This document shows positions 53,801-64,000 of a stretch of DNA of 64,000 nt, one piece after another (position 1 is the first letter of the stretch; every line of letters starts with the position of its first letter). The notes below the pieces were generated by a model. It ran no database searches. It was not told the origin of the DNA and saw only the letters and a program-made list of their open reading frames with translations. Both the position numbers and the translations under genes were made by a program. The stretch is taken from assembly GCF_000149955.1 (NCBI RefSeq), contig NC_030995.1, forward strand, positions 1,550,001 to 1,614,000, given 5' to 3'. This DNA is from Fusarium oxysporum f. sp. lycopersici 4287 (lineage: Eukaryota > Ascomycota > Sordariomycetes > Hypocreales > Nectriaceae).

Positions 53801-55138
53801 AGATCTGCTGGATATATCGTTTTCGCCCCCTCCACTTAGCGTTGCTTAAAGCCGAGAGACATGATCAGACCACTTCCATTCACCTCCTTGTTAATAAGCT
53901 AACGTGCACTACACATGTACGTCAGGCGCTTCCATGTCTTGTGTTACCCGACCTTTCCCTTCTCTACCCTTTGCCTTGCCCATCACCACCATCACCCAAT
54001 CTACAATCCTTGCTTTTGGGCTCTTTTGTTATTTCACACCCTTGACTTGGACTTGAGACTATCCGCGTAGATTAGCGTCTGTAACACAGCAACACAACTC
54101 AACCACCCCCATCCCCATCCTATCCCTTTGCTGCAGTATTGTGTGCAACACAACCCTACTACGGCACGCCACCCACGCTTAACCAGGTTTAAGCATCATT
54201 CCGATGTGTCTTGATCGATTTCGCCTCTTCTGAAAAGAGATAGGGCTGACTTGTGACCCGACAGACCGGTTCACTAAATCTTTGTCGCATTCTGAAGTAA
54301 CCGTTATGAGGACTTGAGTGTAAATAAATCATCATCACAAGTTTACTCATTGTTCCGCACTTTGATTCATTTAAGGCCCAAAATGGCAATGTAATTGTTC
54401 ACGGAGAGGGCACGATTTAAGTTAAACATGGAACTTTTTAACAATTGTGGCTTAAAAAATGTACTCATTTCACAGAATGTTACCGCCCATGCAATCATCA
54501 TATACTGTCGATGCATCTATTCGTACCCCCCCTGATTGGCCCCTTTGACAAGTTTAAGTGAGGCCGTCGTATAATAAACATATCTTCAATCCCATCACAC
54601 CATTGACCACACATATGCGAGAGCAAATCGGTGGCCATGCCCTCCGCTACCGCAAACAGATTGCTGCGGTTGGGTTGGACAGGCCTCCCAAACATAACAG
54701 ATCATCGTAAATGCAAATAAACACGCCAAACCTCCAGGACCGCCCACCCCTGACCAGAGCCTGATGCTGATGAAAAGAATTTGGCAACTCCTCATCTCAA
54801 GATCTTCTTGAGGGCATATACGTATAACTCCAAGAAATGAAACCAAGAAAAAAAGGTCCAATAGTTGAAAGGGTATGCAGGAAACCCAATGAAGGTCTGG
54901 GACCAGCCAAGGGGCTATGCGAGTCGAAGTAGAGGAGTAATTACCGGGCCGAGTAAACGTTGATTGCGTTTCTTCCCCTCCAAATCGGCCATGCTCTCTG
55001 AAGGTCGCATCAGGTCAAACTGATGGCAGCTCAGAAGCACAGTGGTCGTTCCAATATAGTACAGCGGGTATTAATCTTCTTTCTGACTTTTGGTGAGTTT
55101 CCTCCTCTAGTACCTTGATCCCTGCTTAACCATCCGTC
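50825..55138. other. gene-poor region, 4.3 kb
   Basis: No protein gene is supported. Left part: AAR2 promoter. Around 52,380-52,650 the sequence is AT-richer. From about 53,160 to 54,170 the plus strand is rich in C/T and CA repeats, resembling a long leader or a non-coding transcript, but no downstream coding frame follows. Numerous ORFs of 60-90 residues have no motif. Confidence 0.4.
53166..53187. repeat. CA-rich microsatellite
   Basis: An imperfect (CA)n / (CGCA)n tract in non-coding sequence; a related CGCATACGCATACGCACACA stretch occurs at about 53,755-53,775. Confidence 0.75.
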
Positions 55139-56676
55139 TTAGTGGCTTGGGGGTTGACCACCGTTTGCTAAGCCTGGTTAGTTCATCCACTAAGCCACCC
55201 TCTGCCTCTGCGACATACATTGGTAAGGAATGCCCTGACTGGGCTGCGCGTAAGGCGAGTGAGGTTGATAATTCGAGTACATATGGCTGTTGTTATAGTC
55301 GGGAAGAGGCTGCTGTGGAACGCCAGAAGGTGGTGGCGGGTACTGAGCAGGCTGGTATCCGATGGGAGGCAGCTGAACTGTTCGGCCAGGATAGGATGAG
55401 GTAGGCGTGCCATCAGGACCTTGAGGATCGCCACCTCCATTTTGAGCAGCAGCGGCGGCAGCAGCCTGGCGTTGTCGCTCCTCTTCAGCCTTTCGGTTGG
55501 CTTCCTCTTCCTTCTTCCTCTGCTTCCACTCCTTGCGAATCTCCTTGAATTCTATAGTCATTTGTTAGGCATATGTGCTCATCGAGAAACATATCTGCGC
55601 AGTCGTGAGCAGCTTACCTTCGGGTGTTCGCTTCTGTCCGTGAGACTGCATGGTAACGTGAGCGTTCAAGTGGTTCAGTGTACCATAGGCCTTTTCACAG
55701 CCATTCCATCCACACTTGTACATGCGCTCGATCTCCTCGTATCGTCGCCTAGGTCGTTTATGCTGTTGCGCACCTGGAATGGGAACGAAGGAGTAAACCT
55801 GAGAATGTTAGTAATGATCGTATGTCGAGTAGCAGGCAATCCATAAAGCTGAACCAAAATTGGAACAATCAACGCGCTTCCCACATCTTCAACGTGCGCG
55901 CATTGCACTCTCCCCGTTCCAGTTCACTCTTGAGCATGTCTGCAAGAGTCGCAACATACCTGGTTTGGTCGTGCTTGAGGTGGCGCTGAAGCAGGGTTTT
56001 GGGCGTAAACTGGGTGGCCGGGAGTCAAAGGCGCACCTCCGTGCTGAGGGTAACCAGCCCAGTCTGGCCGAGGCTGCGCATACATGCCGCCGCCGGGGTG
56101 AGAGTAACTGTGTGTCATGTCTGGGTTAGGCGCGTAGGGGGAATGCTGCCCATACGAAGCGTAAGTTGGGCTCGGCGCGGCGATGGACGGATCTATAGGA
56201 ACATCGTTGTCAGATTTGACCGGATGGGTCTGATGGCTACGCCCATCCTGCTGGGGCATTGACGGACTGTTCTGTTGTTGCGCCATACCTCCAGTGCTAG
56301 TGCTGCTGGCAGGGTGGTATGAACGCTGGACGTGCTCTGGGAAAGATCCTGATCGGGCTGACTGAGGATAGACGCCGTACTCGGAGGTGGGAGTGGCTGA
56401 GGTTGAATAGTTGACTTCCTGCTTGACAGGATATTGCGCAGCAGATGCGTGATCTGCCCTCGAACCTTCAGAATTGGTGTCGCCGAAGTTGCTTGGATAG
56501 GGCGAAGGCAAACCTGACTGCGAGTACTCCGTAGCACTTCGTTCCATAGAGTTGGGAGAGCTGAGGAGCGTGTCAAGGGTCGCCTCGGAACCAAGTTTCG
56601 CGATATTGGAAGCAGAATGCAACGATGCGTGGTTGTCAACAAAAGTACGAGGTTGCTGTGTTGGCACCAGAGACAT
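55139..56676 (-). CDS. CON7: C2H2 transcription factor, Con7-like
   Basis: Exons 55960-56676, 55618-55798, 55219-55551 and 55139-55173 give 421 residues. The protein has a long Ser/Pro/Gln/Tyr-rich N-terminus (1-240), a single zinc finger CGWNGC...H...H (Cys268, Cys273, His286, His292) preceded by basic HKRPRRR, and a Lys/Glu/Arg helix directly after it (EFKEIRKEWKQRKKEEE). A Gln/Pro/Tyr-rich C-terminus completes it. This arrangement resembles Con7, a regulator of conidiation and infection-related morphogenesis in filamentous ascomycetes; that assignment is from memory. The last intron (GTATGT...GAACTAACCAG) gives the ending NGGQPPSH. If it is retained, translation ends at 55190 with MSQRQRVA. 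Such a developmental regulator fits the large upstream non-coding region. Confidence 0.75.
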
Positions 56677-59600
56677 GCTACAGCTCCACGGGGCTGATGA
56701 TAAAGAAATGGCCGGCGAGGTTTTAGCTCAGACCCGCGTCAAGTTGGTGTTTGCCAGTAGCAGGGGAAAGAAGTGTAATATGGCTGAAGCGCTTGCAACA
56801 AGACTTGCGGCGGCGCGGCAGTATATGTTGTTGGCGGCGGCAGTAGTAGCGCCGTTTGCAAGACCAAAGGTTGGTTTATGGTTAAGTGCGTGATGCGAGC
56901 TCCTAGGCCGAGTCCTTGAGCGCGGATCTTGCTGGGGAGGGGAGATAGAGATGGGGGAATGGAGCCTAGGGCAAGGATAGTTCGCTTTTCCTCGATCACA
57001 GAGAGGTCGGGCTAAGTCGCCCGTAGTTCTTGGGGAGCGACGCACTAATATAGTGCGATGTTGAAATCGGTCTGGTACGGTGGCTCTGCCGAGAGCCCAG
57101 AAGCAAAGAGGGTCTAGCGCCTAAAAGCCTGAGATGGGCAGGGTGTGCCAAAGTGTATCTTCCCACGATACACTGACTCTCGTCTTTCTGAGAGCGACTC
57201 AAGGCCGTGCAGGGGTGGGGGGCGTGTGCTTCTGTGTGCTATACGTACGTCTACGCAAGAAGCCTCCTGTAATGACGGAGAACTCGAAGAGGTGCGGGAC
57301 CGAATAATTATTGTAAGGTCCCAAGGCGAGAAATGAATGACGGAGTGTGATGGACAACGTACACTCCTCGGCCTGGGGGGGGCAAAAAGTTGTTGATATC
57401 GGTGGGACCAGCCGTCAAGGAAGCGTAACGAACGTATGTATGAGTTGTATGTATGTAGGTATGCGCGTCGAGGTTTGGATGACAGTCGAACTGGACTGGT
57501 CTGACTTGTTTGCTAGGCTGGAAGATACCGAAGTGCAACGGGTCGACGCGAAACAGTCGGTAACGTACCGCACAGTAGGGACAGGGAGCGAGTGAGCAGA
57601 ATGGGATGGGACGGTCTAGCCAACACACTCCAGCACAACTTAACCCAGGGCAGTGGCAGTGGGATCCTGCGCTTATCGACCTTGGTAGATAGCGTGTGTT
57701 TGTTCGAACGAGAGGGGCGTGCGAGTTTGGGTGCAATTTTTGCAGCGATGTCGATTACTGTAGCAAAAAGCACAGCAAATGAATCCAAGTTGGGGTATTT
57801 CCGTCGTAGTGCGACAGATGGTGGATGGCCTGGACTGGACCAGCTAGACCAGATGGGCTAGACTTGGCTCACAGGCAAGAAATCTGCTAGCTTGAGGTCG
57901 ATCGTTCTGCCGAGGAATCCCCACGTCGCCGGTGCCGGGAGCCGCTGACTCGTTGGTCTTTGAGCGAAAGCGGCGAGTAATTACGAGAAAGACTAAGCGT
58001 CCTTTCAGGGGAGACTTTATGGAAGGTTGAGGTAAAACTCGAATTCGTATGGCGTACGAAGAGGAATTTGCTGTCGAGTTTGGGGCTATGCGGAGGTAAG
58101 AGGAAGGGGAGAAAAAGAGAACTTCCTGGAATTGAATTTTTTTTGTCCCTTCTTTTCTCGAATTTGTCATATTAACCTTACCAATAATGAAAATCCAAAT
58201 GAGAAATGCACCCCCGTGCTGCTGGAAAGAAGCAACGCATCAAAGGCAGCGTGCTGAGCCAGAGGAACGGGAGATCCCTGTCCCCTGTCAAGGTAGCTAG
58301 CTACCTGACCTTACTGTGTGTGTCCTGGAATCTGCGCCTGTCCTGCTGGCTGGGAATGGGAGGTGGTCTTTGCTTTGCTCATCAATATCCCCCCTTGTTT
58401 GGGTGCAATCACACACGCAGGATGATGACTTGCGAATTTGGTGACGGAGTGTGTGTAGAAGAAAATCGGCGAATTTGGTCATGATTGTTCTTCTTGTTCA
58501 TCTTCCATTGAATGGGTCCATTGTACGCTATGGTCTTGATCATGCTTTGTCAGATTATCGAGGCTGAATGTTGTCTTCGGCCGGAAAGGCACGACGTCTG
58601 GGAGACACGGTTGTAACGCGAGCTCTGCCCTGCTGTCGAGGGCCATCACGAAGCCAGCATGATGGTGAGGTTGACCAGGGAGAGAAGATGAATGACATGG
58701 GTAGTCACCGCGTGCCCTGCGCTCTGGTAACCAAGGTCCACTCAGAGGACAACCCCGTACAGGATCCAAAGGCCCAAAGGAATGTCCACCCTTGCCCACC
58801 CTCCATCATCCTCGGACGGAACCTCCTCCACTAACATACTGTACGTACTGTGCATGGGTACGCCGTAGATCTGCGGCCTTTTCCACTGGCCCAATCAAGC
58901 TCGACGTGGCTGTGATTGAACCACAGAAAGAGGCGTCCAGGATGCTTGTGTTGAATGCAGCTCGGGGCTTGGCTAATTAAGTCCAAAGAGGGGTTAGCAA
59001 TTAGTTACCGATAGCGAGCTTTGTCGACAGGGTGCCAATGGGCGAAAGAGGTCATCGACCAAAGAGAATGAATGGGGTTACCGGGCACGCGGATTGCCAC
59101 GGCCGACGGAGGGAGAGATTGCAGAATTCTCTTGTGACCTCAACTGACTCAAGGCCAACACCGAGACTTTTACAAGCAATCAAGACAGAGTATTCGTATC
59201 GTACGCGTACGCGTACGGGCATGTGCCGTAGAGTCGAGGCCGAAGAACGTGGCGGCGATACCCCAATGGGTGTGAATGAGCCCAGCATCGTGGTTCCCAG
59301 CACACGCTAGTTACAGTCGAGCGCAAGCCAAGCTCAAGGATGGATCAGAATATTCTCCGCGACACGGTTGTGTAACGACAATTTCGCTGCGCAACACACG
59401 CGATGCTATGATAGCGAGCTTGTTTGTGACGTGCCAACGTGGGATAGTTGGTCGATGTGGAATCGACAAGTCCCTGACGTGCAGGCCATCATCCTCTAGC
59501 AAATGTTTGGATGCCGGCGCCGTTGATCGGGCTAAGGTTTCCGTATCCGCCATTTTCAAGTTGGCTTCAGGGGATGGGCAAGTAGTGGCTCTGGTCTCTT

Positions 59601-62600
59601 GTATTTAGTTCAGCCCTAGAATGCGTTTACTTGGTTTTTGAGATCGGTGGGCGCTATGATTTGGCGCCTTTGGAAGAGGGATGAAACGGTATCAGAAACA
59701 GCGCCATACCGGCAGTCCACAGCGCGCACAGTGGCTGTCGTCCAGTTGACGTTGTTGTAAGAGTCGCCATGATCATTCTTCCGCTCGCTCTCTACCTCAG
59801 GTATAGTATGCTGGTATGCTGATATCGATGCTATGGCATTGTGGCTGATACTGTAACAGGCAGGGACAGGGAAATGCTGCATCCTCGGCACCTTGTACGT
59901 ATCAGAAACAGGTAGGGCGCGTGATAGATTGTCGGATTGGCGTACGGAGAGTCGGTCCAATTTGACTGGTAAGTTGTCGCTCAGGAAGGACGAAGGTTGT
60001 GTTGGAAGGCAACACAAGATGAAGGAGAGTGACCGAGAAATTTGACATCAGTCAGATGGACAGACACGTTGCTTGATCATCTCTGGCTCTTTTTTTTTTT
60101 CGACTGCATATGTGTAACTCAAAGAAATGGATAAGAAACTCCAATGGCTCGCACAGCGCACTGAGTTTCCTTGTGCCATATACGAAGTACTGTACGTGGT
60201 GAACATTATTGTAGAAGCACCAATCAATATTCATAGAATTTTAAGTCGAAATATTTTTCAGAGAGAGGAAGTATTACTGAAAGCTAAATCAAAGTATAAT
60301 TCTGTATTGCCAATCTTTCTTTTTTATTTAAAGGTATGGCTCCATGGTTCAAATCAGAAGCACTCTGGATCGAGAGCTGATTGGAACCTCTGCCCTATGT
60401 CCTTAGTTCGGAAAATTGTGAATTCATCGACTGGCTGTTTGTCTGCTAGAAATTCAGGTCTATGACCTTTCCACAAAGATTCTAGATGCTAGGGGCCGCC
60501 TGTTTGACTTTGATGGAAATCAAAATCGGAAGGGGAAGGGAGATGAGGTAGGTAGGTACCTCCATATCTTCAAAATCTCGACTTGGCTTCTTCTCCACAC
60601 TCTCTACGGCCACCACATCTAGGTACTTGTTTTATCTCATCAACAAACATTGATCAGATATCCAAGCAAGAGGATGCCAGACGTCTGCCTGTTTCAGCCT
60701 TGTCAGCTTTTCTCTTCGCACACAGCCTCGCACAGTATTGCAAACAGGAGCTGCTTCTTGGCTTCTTTATTTGTGGACGATCTAGCCACACATTTTTAAC
60801 ATCCTGGCAGGTTTGGCACATTTCTAGTCGAATGATCTGTCCGAGAAAATCCAGGGTCTAGTTAAACAAGATCCTAAGCGACCCGAGCATCTGGGAGGAA
60901 CTAAAAGGGCCTAAATGCCCCAAAGAGGCACAGTAGGCCTAGCTGGCTGGTGTCTCTCTAAGCCAATAAGTGGATTACCTTACTTCATTAGCCAGGTACT
61001 TCAGCTAACCTGTTCGTCAATTCATTCAGAACAAAACTCCAAGTCACAGGGAGCCAATACGACTCAAGCCTCAATGCCTCCGCAACCAAGAACAGCAGCA
61101 GGATTGTCACTTCTGCCGCACCACACCGCGATGCATCAATACGGTGTCTGACAACACATATGCAGACGCTTCGTTCACTGGGCCAATGACAGTCGAATAT
61201 CGCCCAACCAAGCGACTGGGCCGTGAGCCCCAACTCTTGCCCCAGTCAAGCAGGGGAAGCTTTCATGAAGCTGCCGTAATATCGTTGTCTATGGCCCTCG
61301 GTTGATCCAAGTTCTCATATCGTCGATATTGACATGATACGGCCCAAGTTCCATTACGCATAAATTGGCCTGCCACTATTTTGGACCGAATGACACCATT
61401 GCTGTTGCACAACCAGAATGGAAACATTTAAGAACGCTCCACGTGTTGACTTGGTTCTGTGTTTCCACTGAACCTACGAGACAGTCTCAACTGGTGCTCA
61501 CGTGGAGTATCCACTGATGCGCAACCCATGCCGATTCTAGCACTTGTGCTTGGGTGGCTGGGCCCCTGTGCGACTCTCACGAATTATAGCTCTTTTGCGA
61601 CATGAGGTAGAGGAGTCGTCCCACCACCGTTGGTCGGCGTTTTTATTGGGGGCTAGGTTTGCAACGTCGAGGGTCTCTGGTTTTCCATCTGAAGCACTGT
61701 GCCAGAGTGACACCCACACCTTCACCATCAGGGCCGACGTCAACCCAGCAAATTTGTCCGTGCGCCTGATATGCAGGCGGAACAGCTTCTCATTTCCTTC
61801 TTGGCATAGATGCATAGACACCTGGACACGCTGTCTAGGCTGATTCCTGATCACACCTGCTAGCCGTTCATCTCTCAGGGGCCTTCACCCAAGTCCTGAA
61901 GGACTTAGCTGGAAGCTATTCTACTGAGGCTCAGGGTCCATTGACTGCCAATTCCCCCAACTTATCAAATCATCGTGTCCGAGATCGCCGTGTGGGGGGA
62001 CTTGACCACGCCAATGGTGTGGTCGGGTCACTTGGGCGCCAGTTCACGCGCCCGCACATGGAGGACAACCTAAGTGTGTCCTAGCTCCCCTGTCATGTAG
62101 CGACAGAATTGCTTCCTCAGCCCTGACTCGCTTTCCAACCGCGTTTTTGTCCGCAGTCCAGGAGACAAGTCTCATACTTGGTTAGGGTGATTTGGAGCCT
62201 TTAGTGTTTTGTCCAAGTTGCGGGGAACTGGAGTTGTTGGTAGATTTGCTGGTCTACAACTGACTACCGGCATGAAGCAATGAAGTTCGTCTTTTCGTAC
62301 CAGCAAATCATGATTTCAGGTGGGGTTCAGAGGCACATTCGTCTCTCAATTTTGATGCTTCGTGAATGCAACCCCTCCTGGGTTCCCTTCCTGACCGCCT
62401 TCGATTCGATGCATTCATTCGAACGTCCAATTGTTACGCAGGGCGAGCTTGCAGACAAAGATGATAAAGCAAGCATGCTGGTTTTCTTTTGCGACATTAC
62501 TTTGGACATGGATCCACACAAATGGGACAGAGGACCCCATTGATGCACACTTTGCCAATTTCTGCAGGGGAGCAGTTGTCTAGACCGACAGCATGCTAGG

Positions 62601-64000
62601 GTTGAGTACCGCTGTACGAAGACTGGCCAAGAACGATATTCGAAGCTCGTCACTCTCGTCAACTATGGCCCACATGCGCCTGTATTTCTTGGAAACATAC
62701 ACAGTTTCAAGGCGGTGAGTAACCCCTGTCATTGGCCTACCCCATTTTGCACCATCACAAGACGCAGCAAAAACAATTGAAGATTGAGCTTGAAGATTTC
62801 CATTGACCGACGCTTTTGCAAGAAGACTCAAACAGTCCAAAGACGATACCAACCCACTGGAAATCTTGCTGACTTAGTGGCTTCATACTAACTTAGAATG
62901 GGATAAGCCGTCTCCGACATCTTTCGATCGCAGGTGTGTGCATATCAACGGACGGTTTGCCGGCTTTGGTGTCCCTGCTCAGCACGGAAGTCAATCTGGA
63001 TGGAAGATGAGTTTGTGTCAATTGAAAGACAAATTCATTCATCCCCGTTGGCTGAGCAAGCCCATGAATGAATCGATGAGTGTCGATGATGAGTAGCAGT
63101 TTTCAGCGATGAGATTGCCCAGAAGGGGAAGCTCACATGCAACAATACATCCAAATACAAGGTTTCTTTCTGATCGAAACAGCCATATCCTGTTCATGGC
63201 TTTATCTGAAATCACTTGAGGAGACGTCACGACAATTGCTCGCGCGAGCCTGAGATGGTGTGCATCGCGAATTGTGCAGAAGGACGTTTTCAGATAGTAA
63301 GTTAATACCTAATTGTCACCCTTCCAGCTGCAGATACATCTTATCAGATGGGGCAGATGTTGGACAAGGGGCACAGGACCAGTTGCTTAATTCACCTGGG
63401 CTGATTGCTAACAATTTACTGCAACGATCTAGTCCAAGGCCACCTCTACAAACGCGATTACGCACAATCCCTCATTTTTGTTTCATGATTATAGAGGGCT
63501 GCCGAATCACTGATACGATGAGATTGGATGCTACAGATAGACTCGCACCGTATTGCGGCCACAGTGCCCCAGCATCGCACAGATACCGATATCTCGGAAA
63601 CACAGCCAGCCGGGCTCTATCCACTATTGAATCAAGGGTAGAAAACAAGCAGCGACCTTTAACAGCCAGTCAGTAGCGCTGTTTAGAGGACCTTAGTTCC
63701 AGTGACCCAGTAGATCATTGACCACCCGGTCCTGACGAGATGGCGGATGTCACTTGCATATCCAGGAACGTGTGAGGCTACGGCAAGCCATCCAGTGTGA
63801 CGGTGGACGGCAGTCTGCCTAGTCTACATTGACGGTGTCTTTGATTCCCAGCAAACGTGGGCTAGTTAGAAGCCGGTCTACCACGATCTCAGCTTCCCGT
63901 GGTCCTGGGAATCTCCCGCACGCCGGCGGCTTGTCATGTGCAACATCAAACAAAATCGGGGAGCGGAACAGACAGCACCGGTTAACTTTGTTTGAACTGG
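56677..64000. promoter_or_regulatory. long gene-free region upstream of the Con7-like gene
   Basis: 7.3 kb without a supported protein gene, RNA gene or known element. The first 1.5 kb (to about 58,180) is pyrimidine-rich on the minus strand and is likely a long leader, possibly spliced. A perfect 18-nt palindrome of CGTACG units lies at 59200-59217, and an AT-rich patch at about 60,230-60,330. An imperfect inverted repeat around a CCAAT (GACCAC...GTGGTC) lies near 62,003-62,025. Open frames such as 59,616-60,017 and 62,280-62,543 show no motif. Whether this region is regulatory is inference from its position. Confidence 0.4.
59200..59217. repeat. perfect palindrome of CGTACG units
   Basis: CGTACGCGTACGCGTACG is its own reverse complement, three CGTACG units. 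It could be a cruciform-prone tract or clustered binding half-sites; no function can be assigned. Confidence 0.7.

Noticed and set aside
59616..60017. 133-residue minus-strand frame
   Set aside because: No recognisable motif, no splice or promoter context.
60230..60330. AT-rich patch as an origin of replication or centromere fragment
   Set aside because: Too short and without any supporting motif or repeat structure.

Overview
The window looks like nuclear chromosome sequence from a filamentous ascomycete. It is most likely a Fusarium or close hypocrealean relative, judging by short GT-AG introns of about 45-80 nt, pyrimidine-rich leaders, an AAR2/RAD9/LIG4/TYR1 type gene set and a Con7-like regulator (species assignment is inference). 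I see about 21 protein-coding genes. I found no tRNA, rRNA, CRISPR array or intact autonomous transposon.

Layout. 0.3-4.2 kb: a bacterial-type uracil phosphoribosyltransferase tail-to-tail with DNA ligase IV. 5.8-7.9 kb: a CorA-type Mg2+ transporter whose last intron carries a short inverted-repeat (MITE-like) element. 10.5-14.7 kb: a vacuolar-type alkaline phosphatase and an alpha/beta-hydrolase fused to a Cys-phosphatase. 15.8-20.1 kb: a complex I assembly factor (NDUFAF3 family), ribosomal protein eL34 and a small Mediator-like protein. 21.6-22.2 kb: a FAR1-type DNA-binding protein. 24.8-35.8 kb: a four-gene carbohydrate cluster made of a CBM18 chitin deacetylase, a membrane GT2 chitin-synthase-like enzyme, a nucleotide-sugar dehydrogenase and a GH18 chitinase. 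36.1-50.8 kb: a gene-dense housekeeping stretch with an unknown disordered protein, a 42-residue microprotein, RAD9, an ATS1/KTI13-like RCC1 protein, prephenate dehydrogenase, an unknown Cys-rich protein, eL32 and uS9 on a divergent promoter, and AAR2. 55.1-56.7 kb: a C2H2 factor resembling Con7, preceded by more than 7 kb with no convincing gene.

Most notable points. (1) The 24.8-35.8 kb cluster pairs a chitin-synthase-like GT2 with a dehydrogenase whose active-site motif is of the UDP-N-acetylhexosamine 6-dehydrogenase type. That suggests synthesis and editing of an aminosugar/uronate polymer. (2) The TYR1-like gene contains, in place of a normally conserved block, about 62 bp that reads in another frame as part of ribosomal protein uS14. 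(3) A hydrolase is fused to a phosphatase domain resembling metazoan RNA triphosphatases. (4) Two copies of one MITE-like element lie 30 kb apart, one inside an intron.

Three genes have frame problems: the deacetylase needs one extra base, the GT2 needs a weak-donor intron, and uS9 has four surplus bases at an exon end. Because uS9 should be essential, some of these may be base-level assembly errors, and I treat them with that caution. All splice sites were assigned by eye from GT-AG ends, branch-like CTRAY motifs, reading phase and protein-family continuity.
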